The notes: generated from the sequence alone by a model not told the origin. 64,000 nucleotides of DNA from Acidobacteriota bacterium (GCA_021851335.1 JAJZEA010000003.1:56001-120000); one strand, 5' to 3'. Shown: positions 47,008 through 56,466, counted from the stretch's first letter. A program made the numbers and translations.

Positions 47008-48825
47008 TCAGCGTGGAGTAGGGTTTATGCCTGATGCGGGAGCGCGCTGAATGCCGTCTCCGAGCCTTGCCAGCCCTGGTAGTGCAACGGGAAGATGGCC
47101 AGCAATCGGAATCTCCCCCATTGCAGCGAGCGCAGCGGCAATGCCTGATCCAGCAGTATTTGAGAAGGTGCATAGATAGGTGGAAACATCCGGAAAACTT
47201 GTTCCGATATATGGATTTCCAAAGGCAATCAGAACCGTACGCTTTCCTGCGAGATCGAGAACTCCCCTCAGCAAATGCATCGATCCTGGGTCCAATCCGG
47301 CGGACCCGGTGTTTTTTCCTGCAACGGTGCGGCCCGCGCTTGGAAACGACTCGGCCAGCACCACGATGCGTTGTGCCGCGGGCAGTGCTGCGAGCACCAT
47401 CGGTGAAAGTGTGCCGACGTTACCTGAATCCACCAGAAAGCATTGGACGCCGGGAAGGCGTTGGCGCAGCGCATGAAGAAATGCCTGTCCGCCTTCGGTG
47501 TGATGCGCGTCATCGGTGAGCACCAGCGCAACGGTGCGCATTCCGGCCGCCAGCGGAAGCTGTCGCCCTTCATCGCGGACCAGCGTGATCGCGCGCTCGG
47601 AGATATTCTGCGCGAGGGCAAGATTTTGCGGTTGCGACAGCTCCTCCGTTATCCGATCCAGTGATACTCTGCGATTGCGATTCAGCCCCAGAGTCGCCTT
47701 CAGTCGCAGAATCTTCAGCACGCTGCGATCGATGCGTTCGCGTGGAATCACCCCGGTCTTCACTGCATCCAGCAATCCGTTGTATGCGCCAGCCACGTCC
47801 GCCGGAATCATCACCATATCGTTTCCCGCCTGAACGGCCGCTACGGCCTCTTCGCCCGAAACCTGCGCTGCATTCCCGTGGAAAGCCTGCATCAGCGCGC
47901 CCATATCCAGCGCGTCTGTTACCACCAGTCCATGAAAACCAAGCTGCTTCTGCAATAAGTCCGTAGTAATTCTGTAGGAGATACTTGCCGGACGATCCGG
48001 ATCTGGCTCCAGCGCCGGTACCGTCAAATGGCCAATCATCACCGCATCGACACCGGCAGCAATCGCCGCACGAAATGGAACCAGTTCCACGTGATCCAAT
48101 TCGTCGCGGGAAGCGTTTACGCGAGCCAATGACAGGTGAGAGTCTGTGTCTGTATCTCCGTGACCCGGAAAATGCTTCGCCGTCACCAGCAAACCGCCCG
48201 CATGCGCTCCGGCAATGTAGGCCACGACCATGCGGCTCACCTGCTCCGGGTCGGCGCCAAACGATCGAGTATTGATGATCGGATTTGCCGGATTGGAGTT
48301 AATGTCGGCGACCGGAAACCAGTTCCACTGAATACCGATTGCGCGCGATTCCAACGCTGAGATTCTGCCAAACTGTTCCGCGAGGTGCGGATCATCTGTT
48401 GCACCGAAAGCCATCGCCGACGGGAATGCTGTCGCTCCATCCAGTCGCATCGAAAGTCCACGTTCAAAATCGGCGGCGAAGAGCAGCGGCAGCTTGGAGT
48501 CATGTTGCAGTTGATTGGTCAGCGCGGCTGCCTCAAGCGGCTGCCCCTTCACCAGATGTCCGTCCGTCGATGGAATCGTCAGCCCAAAATTCCCAATGTG
48601 ATAAGTTTGCATCTCCTTCAAAAGGTGTTGATATTCCGGACTGGCGGGATTTGTGAATTCCATGTGTGCCCAGACGAGCATCATCTGCCCAATTTTTTCC
48701 TCAAGCGTCATGTGGCGTAGTGTTCGCCGCGCCCAGCGGTCGCCAGATCGGTTCAGCCTCATCGTGGTGGTCGCGCGGGCGCACAGGCAGCAGATCAGGG
48801 GCAACAAAACCAGGAATCGTTTCAA
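47008..48825 (-). CDS. nagZ: Exported beta-N-acetylhexosaminidase, GH3 (NagZ-like, two-domain)
   Basis: A 605-residue GH3 enzyme. The N-terminal TIM barrel carries AKHFPGHGDTDTDSH at 216-230, the NagZ signature with the histidine acid/base, and the nucleophile aspartate D304 in VVTDALDMGA. A C-terminal alpha/beta domain (about 420-605) matches the longer Bacillus-type NagZ. A hydrophobic leader (FLVLLPLICCLCA) suggests export. NagZ removes N-acetylglucosamine from muropeptides and chitobiose. The longest open frame starts with TTG at 48858, but the TTG at 48825 has GAGG upstream and yields a normal MKRFL signal peptide. It converges on the C26 gene, 48 bases apart. Confidence 0.85.
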   Translation of the reverse strand: MKRFLVLLPLICCLCARATTTMRLNRSGDRWARRTLRHMTLEEKIGQMMLVWAHMEFTNPASPEYQHLLKEMQTYHIGNFGLTIPSTDGHLVKGQPLEAAALTNQLQHDSKLPLLFAADFERGLSMRLDGATAFPSAMAFGATDDPHLAEQFGRISALESRAIGIQWNWFPVADINSNPANPIINTRSFGADPEQVSRMVVAYIAGAHAGGLLVTAKHFPGHGDTDTDSHLSLARVNASRDELDHVELVPFRAAIAAGVDAVMIGHLTVPALEPDPDRPASISYRITTDLLQKQLGFHGLVVTDALDMGALMQAFHGNAAQVSGEEAVAAVQAGNDMVMIPADVAGAYNGLLDAVKTGVIPRERIDRSVLKILRLKATLGLNRNRRVSLDRITEELSQPQNLALAQNISERAITLVRDEGRQLPLAAGMRTVALVLTDDAHHTEGGQAFLHALRQRLPGVQCFLVDSGNVGTLSPMVLAALPAAQRIVVLAESFPSAGRTVAGKNTGSAGLDPGSMHLLRGVLDLAGKRTVLIAFGNPYIGTSFPDVSTYLCTFSNTAGSGIAAALAAMGEIPIAGHLPVALPGLARLGDGIQRAPASGINPTPR

Positions 48826-49186
48826 CGTGTTACCTCGCGAGTCTCGCAGATAAGCCAAAAGTGGACTTCTGCTTCATTATCCTCTCGCAGATTGCCTTAC
48901 GCGCTTCGGCATTGCGCGGAGTACTGCGCGTTGCGCCTATGCCGCCATCAAAAAAATCTTGCTCGCTGTATTGACGGCGGCCTGGTTGAGGGGTACTCTC
49001 TTGCCAGATACAGAATTTGGCCACTCATGCCAATTCGGTGGATTCACTCCGTCAGCCTCGCACACGATCGTGCACGGCATGTCATCCATCAACCGGTCTG
49101 TTTCCTGCTCAACCCCTGCCCATATCTCTCACTCCCACCCAACCCTGCGGCTGCGCTTGCAGCGGCGATGGAGGTTCATTTTCCCT
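48826..49186. promoter_or_regulatory. nagZ-phoH divergent spacer
   Basis: These 361 bases contain no coding region I can support. TTGACG at 48971-48976 and TACTCT at 48994-48999, 17 bases apart, could serve phoH. GATAAT on the minus strand (48876-48881) could be the nagZ -10 element, about 50 bases before its start. Both are weak matches. An upstream open extension of phoH covers part of this region. Confidence 0.3.
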
Positions 49187-50248
49187 TTGAAGATCGCACT
49201 GGAGATAACGCCCAATCTTGAGCCCCTCTTCGGGACCCGCGACGAAAACCTGAAACTTATGGAAGACTCTCTCGGCGTGCGGATTGACCTGCGATCCGAT
49301 GCAATTCATGTGCAAGGTTCGGAAGAGGCTGTGCGGCGAGTGGAGCGCATCTTCGCCGACTTTGAGTCGCTCCGCCGAGCTGGCGTTCATCCCTACAATG
49401 GCGACCTGCTCGCCATGCTTAAAGTCGTAGTCGCTGATCCTAAAATTACGCTGAAGTCGCTTGCAGACTCATCGCGCCAGCGATCTACCGGCATCAAGCG
49501 GAGCGTGCAGGCACGCAGTGCCAACCAGCAGCGATATCTCGAAGCCATCGAGCAGAATGACATGGTCTTCGGGATCGGCCCGGCAGGAACAGGAAAGACC
49601 TATCTCGCTGTCGCCATGGCCGTTGCTGCCATGAATGTAAAAAAGGCCAGCCGTATCATTCTGGTACGACCGGCTGTAGAGGCAGGCGAGCGACTTGGAT
49701 TTCTTCCCGGCAGCCTTCAGGAAAAAGTGGATCCATATCTGCGTCCACTCTACGACGCCCTGTATGACCTGTGTGAGCCAGAGCGCGTGGACAAGATGCT
49801 GGAGAAAAATATCATCGAGGTTGCGCCGCTCGCCTTTATGCGAGGTCGCACACTCAATGATGCGTTCATCATTATGGACGAAGCCCAAAACACGACCAGC
49901 GAGCAGATGAAGATGTTTCTCACGCGCCTTGGCAACAATTCCAAAGCAGTCATCACAGGCGATATTACTCAGATCGATCTGCCGAATCCCAAACGGAGTG
50001 GGTTGGTCGAGGCTATCAACTTATTGGAAGGCGTTGAGGGCATTGAATTCTGCCACTTCGAAGAAGTGGACATTGTTCGTCACACGCTGGTCCAGCGCAT
50101 CATTCGCGCCTATGAGCAGAAAAATCTCCAGCAGGAGCTTCCGCTTGATCTCGGAGTTTCTGTCGATGCGACTCATTCCTCTGCCACGGGTGTGCATGGC
50201 GCTGTCGCCACTACTCTTTCTCCGCGACGACACACGCAGCCTCAGTAA
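49187..50248 (+). CDS. phoH: PhoH family ATPase
   Basis: A 353-residue PhoH/YbeZ-type protein. Residues 1-65 form a KH-like N-terminal domain. The nucleotide-binding domain has Walker A GPAGTGKT at 131-138, RPAVEAGERLGFLPG, and Walker B AFIIMDEAQNT. YbeZ binds the endonuclease YbeY, encoded next, and acts in ribosomal RNA maturation and quality control. The start is uncertain: the TTG at 49187 gives the family opening MKIALEITPN and has GGAGG 12 bases upstream. An open frame reaches back to 48959 with unrelated residues. Confidence 0.9.
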   Translation: MKIALEITPNLEPLFGTRDENLKLMEDSLGVRIDLRSDAIHVQGSEEAVRRVERIFADFESLRRAGVHPYNGDLLAMLKVVVADPKITLKSLADSSRQRSTGIKRSVQARSANQQRYLEAIEQNDMVFGIGPAGTGKTYLAVAMAVAAMNVKKASRIILVRPAVEAGERLGFLPGSLQEKVDPYLRPLYDALYDLCEPERVDKMLEKNIIEVAPLAFMRGRTLNDAFIIMDEAQNTTSEQMKMFLTRLGNNSKAVITGDITQIDLPNPKRSGLVEAINLLEGVEGIEFCHFEEVDIVRHTLVQRIIRAYEQKNLQQELPLDLGVSVDATHSSATGVHGAVATTLSPRRHTQPQ

Positions 50249-50280
50249 TGCCGGACTTCACTCTAACTTGATGCGACAAA

Positions 50281-50322
50281 TCCTTGCGGAAGACCCGATC
50301 GAAATCGGGTCTTCCGCAAGGA
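50281..50322. repeat. Perfect 19-base-pair hairpin between phoH and ybeY
   Basis: Bases 50281-50299 and 50304-50322 are exact inverted copies around a CGAA loop; the arm runs TCCTTGCGGAAGACCCGAT. It lies 32 bases after the phoH stop. No T-run follows on either side, so it resembles a REP-type element or processing site rather than a simple terminator. Confidence 0.75.
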
Positions 50323-50467
50323 GCGGGTTGTGCATCGTGGAAGATGCGTTGCGGCATGGAAACACATCAGCAAAGCGCAGCAGTATCTGAATTTGCCGTA
50401 TCATGGAGAGCATGTTCTGCCTCTTGAATCGAACGCCAAATCCAGTGCCCTCATCGGGAATTGCGCG

Positions 50468-50950
50468 ATGATTGTCTACGATCCTCAGGCAGCGTCTCTC
50501 TTTCGCGACACAGTGAAGTTGCCTGTTCGCTCCACCCTCCAGCGTGCCCTTTTGGCCGCGCAAAAGTGTGTTCCACTCAAGGGTGAAGTCGCCGTCATGC
50601 TCACGGATGACAAGGGAATTCGTAAGCTCAATCGGACGTTTCGTGGGAAGAACAAGCCAACGGATGTATTGTCTTTCCCCGCCGCTGATCCTCAATTGGG
50701 CATTGCAGGCGATCTCGCCATCTCCGTTGAAACGGCTGCTCGACAGGCAGTAGCGGAAGGACATCCATTGCGCATTGAGTTGCGCATTCTCATTCTCCAC
50801 GGCGTCCTTCATCTGGCTGGATACGATCATGAGACCGATTCCGGTCAGATGGCCAGGCTGGAATGCAATCTGCGTCGCAAACTTCGCTTGCCACAAGGTC
50901 TCATTGAGCGAACAACATCCACTCATGCGCATAACGGGAAAGCGCGATGA
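50468..50950 (+). CDS. ybeY: Endoribonuclease YbeY
   Basis: A 160-residue zinc-dependent RNase that acts in 16S rRNA 3' end processing and 70S ribosome quality control. The metal site HGVLHLAGYDHE provides three histidines. FRGKNKPTDVLSFP and the MLTDDKGIRKLN block upstream are typical. An open frame extends upstream to 50330 but the ATG at 50468 fits the family (MIVYDPQ). It overlaps the next gene by four bases and follows phoH, its usual partner. Confidence 0.94.
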   Translation: MIVYDPQAASLFRDTVKLPVRSTLQRALLAAQKCVPLKGEVAVMLTDDKGIRKLNRTFRGKNKPTDVLSFPAADPQLGIAGDLAISVETAARQAVAEGHPLRIELRILILHGVLHLAGYDHETDSGQMARLECNLRRKLRLPQGLIERTTSTHAHNGKAR

Positions 50951-52296
50951 TGACTCCAGCGCTTGTCTTCACGGCTCTTCTACTTGCGGTTATCCTGTGC
51001 CTGAGCAGCTACATCGTGCGTCTGGAGAGCCAGTTTGGGCGCATCCTTGCGCGCGATGTTCAGCAGCACCTCGAAGCGTGGGAGCAACTTGTTGAGCCTC
51101 GGCTTGGAATGAGTCGAGAGCATGTCGCGCTCGCTGCCTCTGCGTGGATGCATCTTTCCATGGCGATCGAGGCTATCCTTCTCGCAGATATTCTTTTTCT
51201 TCATTCCTTCACCTGGAATGGCGATGCGGCGCTGCAATGGCTTGTGCTCATGGTGCTCACCGTGATGCTTTGCGGGGAAGTATTTCCTTTTTTAATTTTG
51301 CAGCGTATGCCTGGAGACTGGCTTGCATCCATCGTTTGGCTGGTGCGGATTCTGCTGGCGCTCATGCTTCCGGTCACACTTGTCATAACGTTTTTGCTTT
51401 CCATTGCCACGCTCACTGATTCCGGGGTCGAAAGCCCCCACGAGGATGAAGCCGGAGATGTGGAAGCTTTGCTCGAGGCAGGCGAAGAAAAAGGCATCCT
51501 GGAAGAAGAAGATCGCCAGCTTGTGCGTTCCGCACTCCAGTTTGGCGACAAGCTGGTGAAAGAAGTTATGACGCCGCGTTCGGCGATCTTTGCCGTTCCT
51601 GCTTCCATGCTGTTGGGTGATTTTCTTCAGGCGCTTCGCCAGCATAACTACTCCCGCGTCCCTGTTTACCGCGATGCACTTGATTCTGTGACCGGAATCG
51701 CCTTTGCGCATGACTTGCTCTACGTCTCGGATGCTGACATCGCTCAGCGCACAGTTGGAAGCATTCAGCGGCCAGTCGCTCTTGTGCCAGAGACCAAGCG
51801 CGGTTATGAACTGCTGCGTGAGATGCAACGCGAGAAACAGCATATGCGAGTGGTCCTGGATGAGTATGGTGAAGTCGCCGGACTCGTAACCATTGAAGAT
51901 CTGCTGGAAGAGATCGTGGGGTCTATTCGCGACGAGCATGAAGAAGATGCTGAGGCAGGGCAGGGAAACCCCATTCCGCAGCCTGACGGCTCGTGGCTTT
52001 TGCCAGGCAGCTACCCTGTCAGTCAGTTGTCTTCACTGTTGCCTGATCTTTCGTCTGCGGAAGTTGACGAATCTCAGTCGCAGACGGTGGGCGGGCTTGT
52101 CTCGGAGATTGCAGACCGCATCCCGCTTGCCGGAGAAGTGCTGATATCCGGAAGTTTGCGGCTGGAGATCGTGCAGGCGACGGAACGTCGCATTGAACAG
52201 GTGCGTCTGAGAATGATCTCGGACGAAAAGCCGGAGACGCCGATATCCACTCGCATCATTTCAGAGGTAGATCACGAATCGCCTCAACAGGAGTAA
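50947..52296 (+). CDS. CNNM/CorC-type membrane protein with CBS pair
   Basis: A 449-residue HlyC/CorC family protein. The N-terminal 160 residues form a DUF21/CNNM membrane domain with about four helices (LVFTALLLAVILCLSSYIV first). A CBS pair follows at about 200-320 (VKEVMTPRSAIFAVPAS, VVLDEYGEVAGLVTIEDLLEEIVGSI read in two pieces), and a CorC-HlyC domain ends the protein. Members are linked to magnesium and cobalt efflux. The ybeZ-ybeY-corC order is conserved in many bacteria, though the E. coli CorC lacks the membrane part. Confidence 0.9.
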   Translation: MMTPALVFTALLLAVILCLSSYIVRLESQFGRILARDVQQHLEAWEQLVEPRLGMSREHVALAASAWMHLSMAIEAILLADILFLHSFTWNGDAALQWLVLMVLTVMLCGEVFPFLILQRMPGDWLASIVWLVRILLALMLPVTLVITFLLSIATLTDSGVESPHEDEAGDVEALLEAGEEKGILEEEDRQLVRSALQFGDKLVKEVMTPRSAIFAVPASMLLGDFLQALRQHNYSRVPVYRDALDSVTGIAFAHDLLYVSDADIAQRTVGSIQRPVALVPETKRGYELLREMQREKQHMRVVLDEYGEVAGLVTIEDLLEEIVGSIRDEHEEDAEAGQGNPIPQPDGSWLLPGSYPVSQLSSLLPDLSSAEVDESQSQTVGGLVSEIADRIPLAGEVLISGSLRLEIVQATERRIEQVRLRMISDEKPETPISTRIISEVDHESPQQE

Positions 52297-52303
52297 TCCA
52301 AAC

Positions 52304-53395
52304 ATGAGATCAGGATTTGTAGCGCTGATTGGCCGCCCGAACGCAGGCAAAAGTACGCTTCTCAATGCACTGGTGGGGGAGCGTGTCGCCATCGTAACCA
52401 GCAAGCCGCAAACCACGCGCAGCCGCATTCTAGGGGTTGTCGAAGTTTCTGCTGAAGAGGAAAAGCAGCAGGACGCCGCACAAATCGTCTTTATCGATAC
52501 ACCGGGTGTTCATCAGCCTCAGACGCAACTCGATCGCCGCATGATGCAGGAGGTGCAGGATGCTCTGGAGTCCTGTGATGTGGTTGCCTGGCTTGTCGAT
52601 GTAACACGCGAACTGCGCCTGCCTGAGGAGCGCGTTCAGGACGATGAGAAGACGGATCAGCAAAATACGCAACGACATGCGGATTGGCAAAGCGAGGATG
52701 CTCATCTTCTGCGCCTGCTGCAACAGGTCAGCCGCCCGGTTGTTCTCGTCCTCAACAAGATTGACCAGGTTCGTCGTCAGGAACTCCTACCGCACATCGA
52801 GCAGTTACGCCTGCTTTATGACTTTGCGGCTGTTTTCCCCATCAGTGCGCGTCGCCAGGATGGACTCGACCGTCTGTTGACCGGACTGGCTGACTTGCTT
52901 CCAACGGGCGAGCGATTTTTCCCCGCCGATCAATATACGGACCAGCCGATTCGTTTTCTCGTGGCAGAGATCATCCGCGAGCGCATTCTTATGGAGACAG
53001 GCGAAGAAGTTCCCTATGCTTCAGCTGTTGTCATCGAACAGTTTGAAGAGCCGCAGTTACCTCCGCGAAAAGCCAGGAAGCCACGAATGATGAAAGGTGG
53101 CATCCCCGCGCCCGAGAGACGTCCCCTCACTCGAATTGCGGCTGCCATTTATTGCGAACGTGATGGACAGAAAGCCATTTTGATTGGCAAAGGCGGCAGC
53201 CGTCTCCAAACTATCGGAGCGAGTGCTCGCCAGCAGATCGAGGCTCTTTTGGATACCGCCGTATACCTGGAACTGCGCGTGATTGTTGAGCCGGGTTGGC
53301 GTGAATCGCAAGGCTTCGTCGAGCATCTGGACTGGCGGCGTCAACTGGAAACCATCGCCGCACAGCAGGCGAGGTCGGGTGAAGGTAGCCAATAA
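52304..53395 (+). CDS. era: GTPase Era
   Basis: A 363-residue GTPase that binds 16S rRNA and monitors small-subunit assembly. G1 is GRPNAGKSTLLN, G2 lies in KPQTTRSRILG, G3 is DTPGVHQP, G4 is NKIDQV and G5 is ISARRQ. The C-terminal KH domain has the ILIGKGGSRLQTIGASAR core. It is about 60 residues longer than E. coli Era. The extra sequence is a charged insertion at about 105-135 (ERVQDDEKTDQQNTQRHAD) and a basic linker at about 245-265. It follows the corC-like gene after seven bases. Confidence 0.95.
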   Translation: MRSGFVALIGRPNAGKSTLLNALVGERVAIVTSKPQTTRSRILGVVEVSAEEEKQQDAAQIVFIDTPGVHQPQTQLDRRMMQEVQDALESCDVVAWLVDVTRELRLPEERVQDDEKTDQQNTQRHADWQSEDAHLLRLLQQVSRPVVLVLNKIDQVRRQELLPHIEQLRLLYDFAAVFPISARRQDGLDRLLTGLADLLPTGERFFPADQYTDQPIRFLVAEIIRERILMETGEEVPYASAVVIEQFEEPQLPPRKARKPRMMKGGIPAPERRPLTRIAAAIYCERDGQKAILIGKGGSRLQTIGASARQQIEALLDTAVYLELRVIVEPGWRESQGFVEHLDWRRQLETIAAQQARSGEGSQ

Positions 53396-53412
53396 TTTAT
53401 CGCCTGTCGAAA

Positions 53413-54435
53413 TTAATCGCTGACGCGTCCACGCCCCGTTGCCTTCACCGAGTACATGCGCTTGTCCGCCACGCCCAGAATTGCATGGACAGTTTGGCCA
53501 TCCTGTGGGCAACTGGCGATTCCTACACTTGAGCCGATCGAAATCTCCAGTCCATTGCGCATGCGGAAGACGGTTTCGGTCAGGCGAGCGTGCAACCGCT
53601 CTGATGCTGCCAGCGCAGCCTCGGGACCTGTCTCTGGCATGAGCACAACAAACTCGTCGCCACCATAGCGAAAGCAGATATCCTCCGCGCGACTCATGCT
53701 TTGCAGCTTGTGACCGAAGGCTCCCAACAACTCGCTACCCACCAGATGGCCGTATTTGTCATTCACCTGCTTGAATCGATCAAGGTCCAGGAAAAGCAAA
53801 CTGAATCCATGCTGAGATTGGTTCAGATGAGCAATTTGCCGCTCCAGCAGCGTATACAGATGTCTTGCATTGAACAGCCCCGTAACATCATCCGTAATGG
53901 TGAGTTGTTGCACTCGAGAAACATCCTGGGCATTTTCAATTGCAATTGCTGCGTAGTCCGCCAGAATGTGAAGAAACGCAATCGTGTAATCAGAGTTTCG
54001 ACTCAGATCGGGATTGAATATCTCCAGAACGCCATGCGTGCCGCGCCGTCCTCGAATCGGAATCGCCACCGCAGAGCGAAAATGAAATCCGTTCTGGGAG
54101 CGCATAGACTTCATGCGCGGATCATCCTCTGCCTCGGGCAAGATGAGCGTCTGCCCGCGTTCTGCCACCCACCCGGCCAGCCCTTCGCCCACCCTCACTC
54201 GCAGTTCTTTCAGCGCTGAGCCATCGCCTGATCCAGTCAGGGCGTAGTACAACTCTTGCCTCGACTCATCCAGCATCAGCAATGCCCAGAGTTCTGCCGA
54301 GATGAAGCGGTTCATCTGTTCCAGAATCGCTCGCAGAATGCTTTCCAGCTCCAGGCTGGAAGTGAGCGAGCGGGCCAGCTTATGAAAGACCATCAGGTCT
54401 TCCAGCGGCATTCTATTTTCCTCTGCCATGGTCAT
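53413..54435 (-). CDS. GAF-GGDEF diguanylate cyclase
   Basis: A 340-residue soluble signalling protein. Residues about 15-165 form a GAF sensor domain (LARSLTSSLELESILRAILE, GEGLAGWVAERGQ, VLEIFNP). Residues about 175-335 form the cyclase domain with the intact active site RYGGDEFVVL. An RxxD inhibitory site (RAED) lies five residues before it, so product feedback is expected. It should make cyclic di-GMP from GTP in response to an unknown ligand. It converges on era with a 17-base gap. Confidence 0.94.
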   Translation of the reverse strand: MTMAEENRMPLEDLMVFHKLARSLTSSLELESILRAILEQMNRFISAELWALLMLDESRQELYYALTGSGDGSALKELRVRVGEGLAGWVAERGQTLILPEAEDDPRMKSMRSQNGFHFRSAVAIPIRGRRGTHGVLEIFNPDLSRNSDYTIAFLHILADYAAIAIENAQDVSRVQQLTITDDVTGLFNARHLYTLLERQIAHLNQSQHGFSLLFLDLDRFKQVNDKYGHLVGSELLGAFGHKLQSMSRAEDICFRYGGDEFVVLMPETGPEAALAASERLHARLTETVFRMRNGLEISIGSSVGIASCPQDGQTVHAILGVADKRMYSVKATGRGRVSD

Positions 54436-54641
54436 TACGAGTGAACAGATCTTTATTTTAGCGCGTTCGATAACAAGAATTCTGTTGGCGCTCCAGGTTG
54501 TTACTCCTTGCGGCGATACTCAGCCACTCACGCGAAGGAAATCACACTCTATCTTTGCAATGACGATGGTCGCGGCGAGAGACTTCGCCGACAAATGTCA
54601 GATCTTCGCGTAATGTCTGATCGACAGCAAGCGCGAGCGAT

Positions 54642-55688
54642 CTAACCGCCGATGTGCACCATGGATCGGGATGGCTTGAGAAATTCAGGCTCGCCAATAT
54701 GATGACGCGCCTCCTTGGTTTGGATCACACCCAGAATAAACGCGCGAAGTTCTTCATCGTTTGCGCCAGCCCGCGCCAGCCCGGCCAGATCATGTTCGCG
54801 ATGTGAAAACAGACAGGTTCGAATCTTTCCGTCTGAGGTGAGTCGGACACGGCTGCACGCTCCGCAGAATGCTTGTGTGACGGGAGCAATGATTCCGATC
54901 TCTCCGCCTGCGCCATCCGTAAAGCCGTACCTTCGGGCTGTCTCTCCTGCCACGGTCGCCGGCAGCGGAACCAGAGGATGCACTCGATGAATTCGCTCCA
55001 CAATCTCTGTCAGCGGTACGACCATCTGTGGCGTCCAGAGCCGATCCTCTTCGAGCGGCATAAATTCGATGAATCGCACCACTACATTTCGCTCGCGTGC
55101 GAATGTAGCGAAGGACTCTACCTGATCGTCGTTGAATCCGCGCAAGAGAACACAGTTGATCTTGACCGGATCGAGAGCTGCCCGCTGTGCTGCTTCAATG
55201 CCGCGCACAACGGCTGCGAAGCTTCCCGCAATACGCGTGATGCGCTCGAAAATCGCCGGATCGACAGCGTCCATGCTGATGGTCACACGGCTCAGCCCCG
55301 CTCTTTTCAGGGGTTCCGCCAAATCTTCCATCAGATGGCCATTGGTCGTCACTGCCACTTCAGGAGACTGGTCTGATCGCGTGTGCATCGCGCGAATTGC
55401 GGCGACGATATCTGGAAGATCACGCCTCAGCAGAGGTTCTCCGCCGGTGAGACGAACTTTTTCAATTCCAAGGCTTAAAAATATCCGGATCAGACGGAGA
55501 TAGTCTTCCGCGCTCAGTTCGGGATATTGCGCGCCGTGCTGGCCGGTTCTGCAATAAACACATTTGTAATTGCACCGATCCGTAATCGAGACACGAAGAT
55601 CCGTGATTCGCCTGCCGTGACTGTCGCGCAGTTCACCTTCAGGTGGATCCGAGCCTACTTCGGGAGCGAGATGAGAATGGGCCGCCAT
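54642..55688 (-). CDS. moaA: GTP 3',8-cyclase MoaA
   Basis: A 348-residue radical SAM enzyme for the first step of molybdenum cofactor synthesis. The SAM cluster cysteines are C39, C43 and C46 in DRCNYKCVYC. RLTGGEPLLRRD and the C-terminal second cluster CGACSRVRLTSDGKIRTCLF follow. The last two residues are the Gly-Gly important for MoaA function. It supports the two molybdenum enzymes at the left of the window. It starts 43 bases after the small membrane protein gene upstream. Confidence 0.96.
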   Translation of the reverse strand: MAAHSHLAPEVGSDPPEGELRDSHGRRITDLRVSITDRCNYKCVYCRTGQHGAQYPELSAEDYLRLIRIFLSLGIEKVRLTGGEPLLRRDLPDIVAAIRAMHTRSDQSPEVAVTTNGHLMEDLAEPLKRAGLSRVTISMDAVDPAIFERITRIAGSFAAVVRGIEAAQRAALDPVKINCVLLRGFNDDQVESFATFARERNVVVRFIEFMPLEEDRLWTPQMVVPLTEIVERIHRVHPLVPLPATVAGETARRYGFTDGAGGEIGIIAPVTQAFCGACSRVRLTSDGKIRTCLFSHREHDLAGLARAGANDEELRAFILGVIQTKEARHHIGEPEFLKPSRSMVHIGG

Positions 55689-55731
55689 ACGTCCAGCAGG
55701 CTGCCCCTTGAAGCACTGGCAGCCGGGTCAG

Positions 55732-56010
55732 TCAGTCGATGCGAACAGTTCCGCGCCGCAGATATGTGCCGACGCTACCAGCCACAAGTACGATCGTCAG
55801 CGCAATGCCCATGTAATAGGCCATCGGATGTGCCCAGCCCGGAGAGTACGTCAGATCCTGTCCTGCCCACAAAGAGAGCAGGGTGCTGATGACGGCGAAC
55901 TGGCCAGCGATCACCTGCAAGGTCAAACCCCAGTCGCGACGGCGATCCAGGCGTTCAACCTGCTCTGGCGTCAGGTTGCGTTCTTCAGGGGGCAGCATCA
56001 TGTTCGGCAT
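55732..56010 (-). CDS. Small two-helix membrane protein, function unknown
   Basis: A 92-residue protein with a charged N-terminus (LTPEQVERLDRRRDWG) and two predicted membrane helices at about 28-47 (LTLQVIAGQFAVISTLLSLW) and 65-84 (YYMGIALTIVLVAGSVGTYL). A short basic tail ends it. No family is recognised. It lies directly upstream of moaA on the same strand and may be cotranscribed with it. Confidence 0.6.
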   Translation of the reverse strand: MPNMMLPPEERNLTPEQVERLDRRRDWGLTLQVIAGQFAVISTLLSLWAGQDLTYSPGWAHPMAYYMGIALTIVLVAGSVGTYLRRGTVRID

Positions 56011-56190
56011 GGAGCAAAAGTCTCCCGGAAAAGATGAGTCAGGTCGAAGCGTCCAACCGGCTCTTCACTGATTGTAAACGGAGTGCGCCGGTCTGTGACA
56101 ACCACTTCTTGTAGATAGCTCATGCGGTTGTTTCACCTCGGGAATGATTACCGACACTTCATATCCCCTCAGGCCGGTCCCAAACGCCCT

Positions 56191-56466
56191 TTAGTCGATA
56201 AATGCCAGTGATTGCAGCGAGCTGATCTCAAATCGTTTGCGACAGCGCATATTCATGCATCCAAGCTGGTCGTCGCGACGCACCATGTACGATTGCGCTT
56301 TGGCAAATCGCGCCTTGTCCCGTTCATCGGCCTGACGCGGCAGTTGTGCCCGTTTCCGTCGGACGACCCATGTGACGGTGTATTCGCCGGGCTGTCCGCA
56401 ATGCGGACAATTCAGCGTGTGTTTTCGCTGTTCGGTTGTTTCGTTGAAAAAATCCCGCTCATCCAT
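56191..56466 (-). CDS. Small zinc ribbon protein, function unknown
   Basis: A 91-residue protein with two cysteine pairs, CPHC near residue 20 and CMNMRC near residue 75, separated by a charged helix rich in Arg and Lys (VVRRKRAQLPRQADERDKAR). The spacing suggests one zinc site in a split ribbon. No family is recognised. An open frame extends 48 codons upstream, but the ATG at 56466 gives the compact protein and leaves room for a divergent promoter. It is divergent from a 59-residue basic protein gene, 45 bases away. Confidence 0.6.
   Translation of the reverse strand: MDERDFFNETTEQRKHTLNCPHCGQPGEYTVTWVVRRKRAQLPRQADERDKARFAKAQSYMVRRDDQLGCMNMRCRKRFEISSLQSLAFID

Noticed and set aside
54595..54622. 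Direct repeat AATGTCAGATC / AATGTCTGATC upstream of the GGDEF gene
   Set aside because: Only two copies of 11 bases with a mismatch, and they lie just after moaA rather than near a promoter; too weak to interpret.
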